This document shows positions 9,070 through 16,992 of a stretch of DNA of 64,000 bases, in pieces. Both the position numbers and the translations under genes were made by a program. This DNA is from Bradyrhizobium erythrophlei. Lineage in GTDB: Bacteria > Pseudomonadota > Alphaproteobacteria > Rhizobiales > Xanthobacteraceae. The DNA lies in assembly GCA_900129675.1 (NCBI GenBank), contig FSRD01000002.1, positions 868,001 to 932,000 of the forward strand. Direction: 5' to 3'. Numbering within the stretch: the first letter of the stretch is position 1; the number at the start of each line of letters is the position of its first letter. The notes beneath the pieces were generated by a model. It saw only the letters and a program-made list of their open reading frames with translations, made no database searches and was not told the origin of the DNA.

Positions 9070-9920
9070 GAACGAGCTTCCTCTGTGGTGAGCGTGTTGG
9101 TCAGGACGCCAAGGCCGGCAATGTCGATCGCGACCTCGTCGCCCGGCTTCAGCCAAATCGGTGTCGTGTGACCCATCAGGACGCCTTCCGGCGTGCCGGT
9201 GATGATGACATCGCCCGGCTTCAGCGTGGCGTACCGGCTGAGGAAAGCGACGATCTCGGCAACGCCGAAGATCATGTCGCTCGTTGACGAGAGCTGGCGG
9301 ACCTCGCCATTGACTCGGCACTGGATCCTGAGAGCCTGCGGGTCCGGGATGTCGTCGGTTGTGACGAGAAATGGGCCTAACGGCAGAAACCCGTCGAGCA
9401 TCTTGCCGATCATCCACTGGCTGGTGGCGAGTTGGGCGCTGCGAGCGGAGAGATCATTGGCGCAGCAATACCCTGCGACGGAGTCCAACGCCTGATCGAC
9501 CGACACGTCACGCGCCTCGCGGCCGATTATCACCCCGAGTTCGGCTTCGTAGTCATACTTGAAGTCGATGGCGGGGAGGGCGATGCGGTCGCCGGAGGCG
9601 CTCAGGCTATTCGGGAACTTTCCGAAGATCACCGGCGTCGTGGGGATCGGCATGTTGGCCTCGACCGCATGGCGGCGATAGTTGAGCCCAACACAGATGA
9701 TCTTCTCAGGCGCCACGACGACCGGGGCAAGGCGCAAGCTCTCCATCGGGACGAGCGGACTGGCTGGCGCCCCGAACTTCGCGGCAAGCGCCGAGATGTC
9801 GCTCAGGGCGACAGGTGCCGGTCCCTGCCAAAGGTCCGAGGCTGCGAGATCCTCGACGCCGCCGTTATGAACGAGGCCAGCTTGGATGCCTTCTGAACCA
9901 TAAAAATTGACGAGTTTCAT
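9066..9920 (-). CDS. fumarylacetoacetate-hydrolase-family protein
   Basis: A 284-residue member of the FAH family, metal-dependent enzymes that cleave C-C bonds of acylpyruvates or hydrate/isomerise 2-keto acids. Visible motifs are ICVGLNYRRHA, the metal-binding acidic patch YDYEAELGVIIG, CANDLSAR and GDVIITGTPEGV. It is the third gene of a tight leftward operon: it starts 4 bases after the upstream hydrolase stops and overlaps the dehydrogenase by 4. The substrate is unknown; 2-hydroxyacid chemistry is suggested by the next gene. Confidence 0.9.
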   Translation of the reverse strand: MKLVNFYGSEGIQAGLVHNGGVEDLAASDLWQGPAPVALSDISALAAKFGAPASPLVPMESLRLAPVVVAPEKIICVGLNYRRHAVEANMPIPTTPVIFGKFPNSLSASGDRIALPAIDFKYDYEAELGVIIGREARDVSVDQALDSVAGYCCANDLSARSAQLATSQWMIGKMLDGFLPLGPFLVTTDDIPDPQALRIQCRVNGEVRQLSSTSDMIFGVAEIVAFLSRYATLKPGDVIITGTPEGVLMGHTTPIWLKPGDEVAIDIAGLGVLTNTLTTEEARS

Positions 9921-9924
9921 GGTT

Positions 9925-10791
9925 TCACCCGCTCCATCCGCGAAGGAACTCGCGCAGTTCCTGATTCACGCGTTCCGGCTGTTCTTCTTGGGGGAGATGC
10001 CCGCACTCGGGGATGGCGACGCCGCGCACGTTGCGCGCCAACCCCTTCCAGACCTCCAGTACATTAAAGGCTTTGCCGACGAGTTCGAAGTCGGAGCCCC
10101 AGATTGCCAGCACCGGACAGTCGATCAGATTGTCCTCATCCTCAATGTCCTGCTTCAGATCGACCGGCCCTGCGCGATAGTCGTTGAACGCTCCCCGTAA
10201 GGCACCAGGCTGGGAGTAGGCGCGGACATACTCGGCGACGGCAGCCTCCTCGATCGCACCGGGGTTGTAGCACCAGGTGCTGTAGAAATGACGGAGGAAG
10301 ATCTCCTCCCGTCCTTGAATCAGCGCTTCGGGCAGATGCGGAACTTGTTGGAAGTAGAAGAACCAATAGAGCTTCGCGAGCTTCGCGTCCGTCGCATTGA
10401 AGACGACCCGGGTCGGGATGTTGTCCAGCACTGCGAGGCGATCGACCATGCCCCGGTGGTCTTTGGCGAAGCGCGTCGCGACCCGAGCGCCACGATCGTG
10501 GCCGACGAGTGCAATACGCTCATAGCCGAGATGAGTGGCGACCTGCCGGATGTCTTCCGCCATGGTCCGCTTATCGTACCCGATGTCGGGCTTGTCGGTG
10601 TCGCCGTACCCGCGCAGATCGGGCATGATTACGTGGTAATCGCGGGCCAGATCGGGCCACTGCTTCCGCCACGCGTGCCAGGTCTCGGGGTAGCCATGAA
10701 GCAGCACGACGGGTGCGCCCTCTCCGGCTTCTGCGACATGCATTCGGATCCCATTAACGGCAATGGTATGGCGCCTTAGAGTCGGTGTCAT
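9925..10791 (-). CDS. alpha/beta hydrolase, fluoroacetate-dehalogenase-like
   Basis: A 288-residue alpha/beta-hydrolase. Motifs are HGYPETWHAWR (oxyanion), DLRGYGDTDKP, and the elbow GHDRGARVATR whose Asp is the nucleophile. The Arg residues at +1 and +4 from that Asp match the two arginines that bind the substrate carboxylate in fluoroacetate/haloacetate dehalogenases. The late His sits in ECGHLPQEEQPE. I chose ATG 10791 because it has AAGGTGAG upstream; a GTG at 10803 is also open. Haloacetate dehalogenase is the best reading; a simple epoxide hydrolase or esterase is less likely. It lies in an operon with a lactonase-like enzyme, an FAH protein and a dehydrogenase. Confidence 0.82.
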   Translation of the reverse strand: MTPTLRRHTIAVNGIRMHVAEAGEGAPVVLLHGYPETWHAWRKQWPDLARDYHVIMPDLRGYGDTDKPDIGYDKRTMAEDIRQVATHLGYERIALVGHDRGARVATRFAKDHRGMVDRLAVLDNIPTRVVFNATDAKLAKLYWFFYFQQVPHLPEALIQGREEIFLRHFYSTWCYNPGAIEEAAVAEYVRAYSQPGALRGAFNDYRAGPVDLKQDIEDEDNLIDCPVLAIWGSDFELVGKAFNVLEVWKGLARNVRGVAIPECGHLPQEEQPERVNQELREFLRGWSG

Positions 10792-10912
10792 CTCGGTACT
10801 CACCTTATGAAAGGGGTCGGAACATGGACGGAACGCCTCGCTTCGAAGGGGACTTGTTGCCGCTCAACCGCAACTGCACGCTGCAAGCGCTTAACCAGCC
10901 CCAACCGGAGTC

Positions 10913-11701
10913 TCAGTCCCAGAACTCGCCATTCTGCGGCAGCTTCGCGAAATCGCCGGCGTCGTGACAGAGGAATATTGGCACGCCGCTTCGCTCCAGC
11001 TGTTTCATACGCATCCGCGTCATAGACATGGCGCTCGTGCTCCAGTCCCAAGGCATGGGAACCAAATTGTCGAACCCGCTGCGCTGGTGACCGGTATCGG
11101 CAGCCATACAGGTGCGACCGCGGTTCGGCAGGTTGACGATCAGAACCTGATGGCCGGGAGCGTGACCGGACGTCTTCAACAGACGCAGGGTGCCGTCATC
11201 AAACAGGTCGAAGTCGCCATCAATTTCGAGAATATTCAGCTTCCGGATATCTCGCAAGTCGTTCTGGCAATAGACCGGGCTGGTCCAGGCGTCCGGCCAC
11301 ATAGCGTAGCGGATCTCATCGCGTTGAACGACGTGGACGGCGTCGGGAAAATACGACATGCCGCCGGCATGATCGAGGTGCAGGTGCGAGTAGAGCACGT
11401 AGCGCACGTCCTTTGGCTTGATTCCCAACTTCTCCAATTGGGCGTCAATAGCGTGCTCACGCTTGAATGCGTGCGGACCAAAGGCGGTGGCGACGTTTGC
11501 GCCCCAATAGGCGTCTCGCCGATCCGGATCCGCAACCACACCATTGATGCCCGTATCCCACAGCACAACGCCATAGGTCGGATGGACGATCACGGCCGCG
11601 GTCGTGGGAATTTCTAGGTGGCCTGGTGCGAATGCGACCAGGAGGTTGGCGTCCACGCTAAGCGGTCCAACGTTCATCGCGCTCATTCGAAGACCAGTCA
11701 T
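10913..11701 (-). CDS. MBL-fold hydrolase, N-acyl-homoserine-lactonase-like
   Basis: A 262-residue metallo-beta-lactamase-fold hydrolase with the two-zinc motif SHLHLDHAGG near residue 106, a second His in TSGHAPGHQ and an Asp in AADTGH. The order and spacing match AHL lactonases and related lactone or ester hydrolases. ATG 11701 follows GGAGG. A longer frame to 11764 lacks a ribosome site. It is first in the leftward operon; 121 bases separate it from the dehalogenase-like gene. It may open a lactone intermediate rather than quench signals. That is inferred from context. Confidence 0.85.
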   Translation of the reverse strand: MTGLRMSAMNVGPLSVDANLLVAFAPGHLEIPTTAAVIVHPTYGVVLWDTGINGVVADPDRRDAYWGANVATAFGPHAFKREHAIDAQLEKLGIKPKDVRYVLYSHLHLDHAGGMSYFPDAVHVVQRDEIRYAMWPDAWTSPVYCQNDLRDIRKLNILEIDGDFDLFDDGTLRLLKTSGHAPGHQVLIVNLPNRGRTCMAADTGHQRSGFDNLVPMPWDWSTSAMSMTRMRMKQLERSGVPIFLCHDAGDFAKLPQNGEFWD

Positions 11702-11948
11702 ATTCCCTCCGAACTTATCTCCGCTGGCAATGCGCGATTGCCGCAGGCCGATTGCTCCATACAAGTACTCTTAATCAGGACAGTCTCCATCGTCCTCCGT
11801 ATTGCGGAACGAAGTGACTTCGTGGTCGAGGCGAACAATTGCGATCTCAACGAGCATTCATTTGTCCGCCTCAAGAACGGCGTCGTCCTTGGGTCTGCTT
11901 ATAGTCATAGACATGGCATAAACAAAATAGTATGTTTATATACAATTC

Positions 11949-11963
11949 ATAAATAGTATTTAT
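11949..11963. promoter_or_regulatory. ATAAAT-N3-ATTTAT palindrome (LysR-type box)
   Basis: A perfect palindrome ATAAAT AGT ATTTAT immediately upstream of a LysR 5' fragment (ATG 11967) and divergent from the lactonase operon. Near-identical palindromes lie at five other LysR/tautomerase sites in the window (15498, 15770, 25463, 40901, 47280). Confidence 0.6.
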
Positions 11964-11966
11964 GTA

Positions 11967-12146
11967 ATGGAGCCTCTACCGTATCCGGCACTCTCCGTCG
12001 TTGCGGTGACCAGGAGTTTTGCGAAAGCGGCAACAAGAGCTTCCGCCTCGATAGCCAAGATTGAGGAGGAGCTGGGGGTGAAGCTGTTTCACAGATCACC
12101 AAAGTCGGTCATGCGCCAACCTGATCGTCGGGCTTCCGCCACGTAG
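11967..12146 (+). pseudogene. LysR-family regulator, N-terminal fragment
   Basis: A 59-codon frame resembling the LysR DNA-binding domain: ATRASASIAKIEEELG and VKLFHRSPKSV. The usual AAVSQPAL recognition-helix segment is missing, so the helix-turn-helix carries an internal deletion. The effector domain is absent because the frame stops at 12144-12146. It is oriented away from the lactonase operon, as an original divergent regulator would be. Confidence 0.75.
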
Positions 12147-12149
12147 GGC

Positions 12150-12340
12150 GGGGTTCAGCGTACCGAGGCGCATCGCGATCGGTAGCAGGATCGGATAGAA
12201 CTGCACGAAGGGTCATGTCCGCTGCGCCATGGGCCTCGTGGCAGGCGTATCAGGCCGCCGTGTAAGGAATCTGGCTGGCCGGCGCGTCGCCCCGGAACGT
12301 GAAGAAGCCCCAGCCGCCCTTGCACAAGCGAATCCGGCTA
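12150..12340 (-). pseudogene. cytochrome P460-like protein, C-terminal remnant
   Basis: Read leftward, one frame gives LCKGGWGFFTFRGDAPASQ, then a TGA where the first heme Cys should be, then YACHEAHGAADMT. The CxxCH heme site is thus broken at its first Cys. A second frame continues with FVQFYPILLPIAMRLGTL. This is the C-terminal layout of cytochrome P460-family proteins as I remember it. A stop plus a frameshift make it non-functional. It lies just after the DUF5134 gene on the same strand. Confidence 0.6.
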
Positions 12341-12368
12341 CGGCTCCTGGTAGGTCTGACCCACTTGG

Positions 12369-13028
12369 TCAGCTCATGAATAGCAGCATGAACGCCATGG
12401 TCACGCCCATGGCTATACGACACGCTACCGTCGGCGCGGTGTCGCCAGCTGAGGCGGCGCCGGCTGATGGCGCGACCCCGAGGCTGTTGCGTCGGCCGGA
12501 CAATTGGCCGAGGAGGTCCCAGACGCTGTAACAGACAAGCACAAACGCGAACGCCAGCGCGAGAACCGGATACTTGAGCGAACCTGCCATGCCGCTGCCC
12601 ATCCCCGTCATGTCCATGCCGTCTGACGTCGTGAGGGGGGCGAACATGTACACCATCGCCGCGCAGTGAAACAAATGCGTAGCGCGATGCCCGCTCACCA
12701 GGGCCCGAAGGCCGTTCACCTTAGTGTCGCCCACTAAGCGCCAGGCGAACCAGGCCGTGAGCAGGCCGAAAATCGCCTCCCAGGCATGGGGCGGCAGCGT
12801 CTTGACGTTGGCCGCCAGCATTCCGGCCATCGCGATACACATCAGCAAGTGCGCAATGTCGGTATCGGCTCCGCCCGAACCACGCGGCGACGAGCGGGAC
12901 CCGGTTGGCTCAGCCGCCGAAAGCCGGTTGGCTGGCAGCCGGGCGGTAGCGAGGCGGGTCGCGCTCACTGCCGCGACGACCAGCATGAGAGCGGCAAGAA
13001 TGTCGAATAGCCAGGCAGGAGACATCAT
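12369..13028 (-). CDS. DUF5134 integral membrane protein
   Basis: A 219-residue membrane protein with about five or six hydrophobic helices, histidine- and methionine-rich loops (SGHRATHLFHCAAMVYM, DGMDMTGMGSGMAG) and an Ala/Arg/Ser linker. This pattern fits DUF5134, a family I know mainly from actinobacteria. The start overlaps the stop of an upstream membrane-protein remnant (ATGA at 13025-13028). The function is unknown. Met/His-rich membrane proteins of this kind are sometimes tied to copper, which is only a guess here. Possible transfer from an actinobacterium. Confidence 0.7.
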   Translation of the reverse strand: MMSPAWLFDILAALMLVVAAVSATRLATARLPANRLSAAEPTGSRSSPRGSGGADTDIAHLLMCIAMAGMLAANVKTLPPHAWEAIFGLLTAWFAWRLVGDTKVNGLRALVSGHRATHLFHCAAMVYMFAPLTTSDGMDMTGMGSGMAGSLKYPVLALAFAFVLVCYSVWDLLGQLSGRRNSLGVAPSAGAASAGDTAPTVACRIAMGVTMAFMLLFMS

Positions 13029-13310
13029 GCGAGGGTCCCTTCCGGCATAGTTCCTTGGTGGGTGCGAGCCAGCGCCCGTGGTGCCCAGTAGGCGAGCGCC
13101 AGCAGCGCGAGCAGCGGCCTGGAGTCGGGGGCGGTCGCCCCACCGAGCAAGGTCATCCCGAAGGATTCCTCGACGACCCAGATCACCGCCGACACCACGG
13201 GCACCAGGTTGCGTTCGCCTTGCCGGAGCGCATGTCGGGGCCGTCTGTGAGTTGTGATGGGTTTGGGTCGTTGCCGAATGTCGTGTCGAGTTTGACGCTC
13301 ATGTCCCATG
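13025..13310 (-). pseudogene. membrane-protein C-terminal remnant upstream of DUF5134
   Basis: The last about 60 codons read VVSAVIWVVEESFGMTLLGG and then ATAPDSRPLLALLALAYW, a hydrophobic C-terminus like that of membrane proteins paired with DUF5134 in actinobacteria. Further upstream the frame changes (NDPNPSQLTDGPD is in another frame) and no gene start is visible. It is a truncated, frameshifted gene. The family name is unknown to me. Confidence 0.45.
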
Positions 13311-13520
13311 GGGCGTGACCTGATGGCGGTGGAGGGTGGGGAACCGAACCGTTGCTGCTGGATCTTGGCGCGGGCATATGTTTCAACACGCGTGCGGCGC
13401 GGATGGTGGTGCCGCACGGCCGTTGCGCACTGCAGGTGCGGACAGCCATGCCGGGTTCCGAGTGCGAGCGCCCCCGTTGCAGGGCGCCTGAACGGAAACG
13501 GGCGAGAGTTCGAGGACTTC

Positions 13521-14297
13521 CTAGTACTGCAGATTGGGGTAGGCAGCGCTGTCTCCGCGTCCCTCGCGCGTCAAATCGAGAACGCCGTAGATTGCCCAGA
13601 CCGGGTCGAGGGAGCTGGTGTCGCCGCGCTTGAACGTCATCTCGCTCGCCCAGTGGTGGTGGATCCCGGCCTCGTCGCGTGAGAACACGTTCAGGACCGG
13701 GAGCTGCCCGCCGTCCGGTGCTTCCGCATGGTAGTCGCGGTTGAAGGTGTTGTTTCGCGAGGACAGCAGCCGCAGGTTGCGCCAGCCGCGTTCTCGTGCG
13801 TAGGTGCCGAGCCGATCGGGGCTTGTCTTCGCGATCACGACGAGGTTGGTCCGCTCGGCGAGGTGAAAAGCAGCGCCCTCGAGCCCGTCGACGACCGATG
13901 TGCATGACGGGCAGGGCTGCTCGACAAGCGGCAGCTCGGCTGTCTTGCCCCCTGGGGCACCCGCTCGTGGGTCTTCCGACCAGCGCGGGAACATCATGTT
14001 GTAGATGACCAGCGAGTTCTTGCCCGGTGCGAACAACTCCGAGAACCTCACCTTGCTGCCATCGGCCGCGGACTCGAAGACGTAGTCCTCCCTGATGAGA
14101 CCGCCCGCTGGGAGTGCACGGCGCCGGGCGGCGACCTGCTCGTTCAGCCGCCGGAGCTCTGCCTCCGCCTCCAACAGTTCGTTGCGGGCGCGCCGGTATT
14201 CGCTCGACTCGCCGGGGAAGTGGACATTCGGGTCGAGGAGTACTTCCCGCCACTTGTTCATGTCGCGTGGTTTGCCCTTGAGAGCCATTGTTTCCAT
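13521..14297 (-). CDS. DUF899 thioredoxin-fold protein
   Basis: A 258-residue cytosolic protein of the DUF899 family (predicted thioredoxin-like). Diagnostic parts are the N-terminal KWREVLLDPNVHFPGES, a charged helix (RRARNELLEAEAELRRLNEQ), PAGGLIREDYVFE, the CPSC active-site-like pair in EQPCPSCTSVVDGLEG, and the ending DLTREGRGD. ATG 14297 follows AGGAAAGG; ATG 14288 is an alternative. The family's function is unsettled. It sits in a patchwork of transferred fragments next to the DUF5134 block. Confidence 0.85.
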   Translation of the reverse strand: METMALKGKPRDMNKWREVLLDPNVHFPGESSEYRRARNELLEAEAELRRLNEQVAARRRALPAGGLIREDYVFESAADGSKVRFSELFAPGKNSLVIYNMMFPRWSEDPRAGAPGGKTAELPLVEQPCPSCTSVVDGLEGAAFHLAERTNLVVIAKTSPDRLGTYARERGWRNLRLLSSRNNTFNRDYHAEAPDGGQLPVLNVFSRDEAGIHHHWASEMTFKRGDTSSLDPVWAIYGVLDLTREGRGDSAAYPNLQY

Positions 14298-14470
14298 CCT
14301 TTCCTATGCTCCGAACTCTGTCCCTTGTGGAGTGGAAAATTCGGAGCGTCGTTTCATGCACTGCGGCTTTTTTTGTGGGGCAACCCACTCAGCCATCGAA
14401 CATCGCGAAGAGGGTGTTGAGGCCTTAGCGCACGTCGGTTTCTGTGGTCGGTTCTCGTCTCAGCAGAGCG

Positions 14471-14842
14471 ATGCAGGAGGCGGAATATCGGCGCGTGTTT
14501 GAAAGTATGAAACTGGATAAGGCGCAGGCGCTGTTGATCAGCGCCGCGCCAGAAAACGACGCACAACGCCGTCTCATCGTCGACTTGGCCGACCAGGCCC
14601 GGCTTCGGGCGATTTATCCATTTCGTGACTATGTCGGGCTCGGCGGGTTGATGGCCTATTCGGTCGACATCACCGATCTTTTCCGCCGAATGGCTGGCTA
14701 CACAGACCTGATCTTCAAGGGAGCCAATCCAGGCGAAATGCCGATCTATCAAGCCACCAAATTCGAACTCGTCATCAACCTCAAGACTGCGAGGGCGCTC
14801 GGACTCACGGTGCCACCAACACTGCTCGCCCGTGGCGACTAG
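14471..14842 (+). pseudogene. ABC-transporter substrate-binding protein, C-terminal fragment
   Basis: About 123 codons match the C-terminal third of the TrpX/BMP-like periplasmic binding proteins common in bradyrhizobia: LIVDLADQARLRAIYPFRDY, GGLMAYSVDITDLFRRM and the ending KFELVINLKTARALGL. The signal peptide and N-terminal lobe are absent; the sequence before 14471 does not continue the family. It is a truncated gene. Confidence 0.75.
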
Positions 14843-14993
14843 GTGATCGAATAGCGGTCCGGCTGCATATCGAACAAGGCTTGCGATTCGAAATCCGCCG
14901 GCGGATCGGCGAAACGAGCTGGCGGTCGTTGGACGAATCCAATCTCGGCGCATACCGTTCCTCTCAAGTGCTGCGGTGTCGGACAGCGGTGTG

Positions 14994-15239
14994 TCAGAAC
15001 GCATTTCGGTACGTGACGCGATCGCCACTGCTGCTGTAGATCCACATTGGCTCGCCGCACTCGCTTGGGCCGTGGTCGGTCATGCAGGCGGTGCTCCAAG
15101 GCGGTGCCGCGACCTCGCGTCCCGCGATTGCCTGTGTCTGGGCGCGCGCGCTACGCTTGTGGGCTCGCTCTTGAGCCGTCGTCGGCGCCGCGAGCGACGC
15201 CACGAGCGTTAGCGCGATCAAAATTTTCAAGGTCTTCAT
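14994..15239 (-). CDS. small exported protein, function unknown
   Basis: An 81-residue protein with a clear Sec signal peptide (MKTLKILIALTLVASLAA, cleavage after PTTAQ). The mature part carries two Cys in a CMTDHGPSECGEPMW arrangement that could form a disulfide. ATG 15239 follows GGAGCGGGACA. Small exported proteins of this layout are common in Bradyrhizobium. I recognise no domain or function. Confidence 0.7.
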   Translation of the reverse strand: MKTLKILIALTLVASLAAPTTAQERAHKRSARAQTQAIAGREVAAPPWSTACMTDHGPSECGEPMWIYSSSGDRVTYRNAF

Positions 15240-15497
15240 TGTCCCGCTCCTTTGATGGCGGATATCAACGTCAATTCGCGGTGCTCAGCAGACCGATCTT
15301 GCGAGCGACAGCGATGACGACGACTCCCAAGGCTCGAAAGGTTCGAAAGTGACCGCCGAAACAGACGCTATCTGGACCTCGGCGATGCATTCCATGGAGT
15401 ACTCCTCCGAGCCGCTTTTCTAATTCCGGTCTTTCGCTCCTTATTAAAGCTAATCCTTAGGCCGCCATAAATGAAATCGTATGTTCTTATGGGTCGA

Positions 15498-15575
15498 ATA
15501 AACATGATTTATCAATTGGAGCTTGGTCGCGGAGACCGGCAGCTCCACGAAGGCGGCAACCAGTCTGCGGACGGA
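15498..15575 (+). pseudogene. LysR 5'-end relic with ATAAAC-N3-ATTTAT box
   Basis: The palindrome-like box at 15498-15512 is followed by a short stretch readable as the start of a LysR gene (ELG, then VAETGSSTKAATSL). This matches the VAETGSFTKAA segment of other LysR relics here. The upstream sequence GAAATCGTATGTT is shared with 47255. The gene is lost after about 20 codons. Confidence 0.55.
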
Positions 15576-15589
15576 CGTCCGACAAGACG

Positions 15590-15775
15590 ATCCTTTGTAT
15601 TGCGTTGAGTAACGAACGCGTACGAACCCGCGACGATCGGTGGAACAGCTTCACCCCAACCTTCTCTTCCAGCTTGGCTATCGAAGCGGAGCGCGCGGGC
15701 TGCGGTGCCTTCGTGAAACTGCCGGCCTCCGCGACCGCGGCGAAGTCGGATCTGGCAGAGTTCCGCGCTATAAAC
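15590..15775 (-). pseudogene. LysR-family regulator, N-terminal relic
   Basis: Leftward reading gives ELCQIR, FAAVAEAGSFTKAPQPA and SASIAKLEEKVGVKLFHRSS. This is the LysR helix-turn-helix with the middle segment deleted and no intact start codon; after HRSS the similarity is lost. It faces the relic at 15505-15575, so two LysR stubs point at each other. Confidence 0.7.
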
Positions 15776-15784
15776 ATTGTTTAT
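15770..15784. promoter_or_regulatory. ATAAAC-N3-GTTTAT palindrome
   Basis: A perfect palindrome ATAAAC ATT GTTTAT at the 5' end of the leftward LysR relic. The 100 bases to its right (GATTTCAG..., CAAGGATTAGCTTCAG) resemble the tautomerase leader at 40915-41005, so a tautomerase gene was probably once here and is now gone. Confidence 0.6.
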
Positions 15785-16116
15785 CCAATTTATCAAAACA
15801 TGCGATTTCAGTTATGTCTAGCCAAGGATTAGCTTCAGGCAAGACGGCCAAACGCGTGCGATAAAGTGGAGGGTTGGTCGTTAGAGGATCCCGCCGTCGG
15901 CGATTTCGGAGATCCAAAGGTGATTCGGAAGTTCGGCGAAGTGCCTAGGGATCCGAGATCGCTGTGAAGTAAAACCTGCGCGACAGGCGAGGAGTTAGCT
16001 CGATAGCTACGGGCTTGGCCGCGGGTGAGAGTCTTCTGCTGGCTCTTGCAGCTGAGATTGAGGTTTGGTCGGCACCATTCGATGGGTGTCGATCGCACGA
16101 AGAAGGAATGTAACGA
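15785..16116. other. gap: decayed leader sequence
   Basis: The first about 90 bases match the leader of the tautomerase module at 40.9 kb. The remainder holds no recognisable gene. A GAAGGA ribosome site near 16101 serves the next gene. Confidence 0.4.
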
Positions 16117-16896
16117 ATGAGAAATCAGCGCATCGTTCGCGACATGGCCGACCGAGGCTGCTGCATGGCCGAACGGCCGGAAGCTGAATCGGTTCGATCA
16201 GAAGCACGGGCGTCAGCACTCACGCCCAGAAAATTGCGCACTCCATCGATTCAGCCCAAAAGTTCCGATCAGCTGGCAGCGAGCACGCGGATTGCACTCG
16301 GAAAGAGCAATACAGCCGAACTCAAAGTTCAGGTCGGCCTGCCGATCCTGTTTCGCTTTCTCATTGATGACGGTCCGACAGAAATGGCGTCCGCTGTTGT
16401 CTACAGTCCTGCCGATATCCATTCCTGGCTTTCGATCGCGCTCGGGAAGATCGTCGATCAGCTTCGCGGATCAGCCAAGCGAGGGGTCGGCACGCCGTCA
16501 GAGCCGGCGCTGCTCATCGTAGAGACGGGTTCGAATGGAGAGCCCGTTATCGGGCCGCCTGTCGCGCAGACTGTGCTGCGGGTCGGGCCCTTGAATCTTA
16601 ATCTGCTCGATCGGACCGCCAAACGCGGCGACCGCCAGATTGATCTGCGGCCGCGCGAATTTCAACTGCTCCGATACATGATGGAGCGAAGCGGCAAACT
16701 GCTGACGCGGGCGGAGCTTTTGCGGGACGTCTGGCACTATAAATTCGTTCCGCAAAAAAACAATCTCGTCGACGTTCAAATGGGGCAGCTGAGGCGCAAG
16801 GTAGATGGACCGGACGAGCCGCCGATGATTCGTGGCGTTCGTGGCACAGGCTTCGTTATGGATGCTTGTCCGCTATCGCCGCCGCCGCGATCATGA
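16117..16896 (+). CDS. winged-helix transcriptional regulator (OmpR/PhoB-type output domain only)
   Basis: A 259-residue protein whose last about 100 residues are a Trans_reg_C winged helix: IDLRPREFQLLRYMMERSGK, LLTRAELLRDVWHYKF, VDVQMGQLRRKVD and IRGVRGTGFVM. The N-terminal part is not a receiver domain and I see no phosphorylatable Asp pocket. It therefore resembles orphan output-domain regulators. ATG 16117 has GAAGGA upstream. It precedes an RND pump by 96 bases and probably controls it. The signal is unknown. Confidence 0.8.
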   Translation: MRNQRIVRDMADRGCCMAERPEAESVRSEARASALTPRKLRTPSIQPKSSDQLAASTRIALGKSNTAELKVQVGLPILFRFLIDDGPTEMASAVVYSPADIHSWLSIALGKIVDQLRGSAKRGVGTPSEPALLIVETGSNGEPVIGPPVAQTVLRVGPLNLNLLDRTAKRGDRQIDLRPREFQLLRYMMERSGKLLTRAELLRDVWHYKFVPQKNNLVDVQMGQLRRKVDGPDEPPMIRGVRGTGFVMDACPLSPPPRS

Positions 16897-16992
16897 AATT
16901 CCACTCATGCTGAGCCGATCGCGGCCTTGCCGAGCAATGACTGCAGCCGCTCATTTGGGACACCAATTCTCTTAGCGATGTGAGGCAAATCA

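Noticed and set aside
8113..9417. Long start for the hydroxyacid dehydrogenase
   Set aside because: The extra 116 residues lie inside the FAH gene in another frame; ATG 9069 with the ATGA overlap gives the normal family start.
13183..14388. 401-residue leftward open frame
   Set aside because: It overlaps the DUF899 gene in another frame, is Arg/Pro-rich and shows no domain; it is a high-GC shadow.
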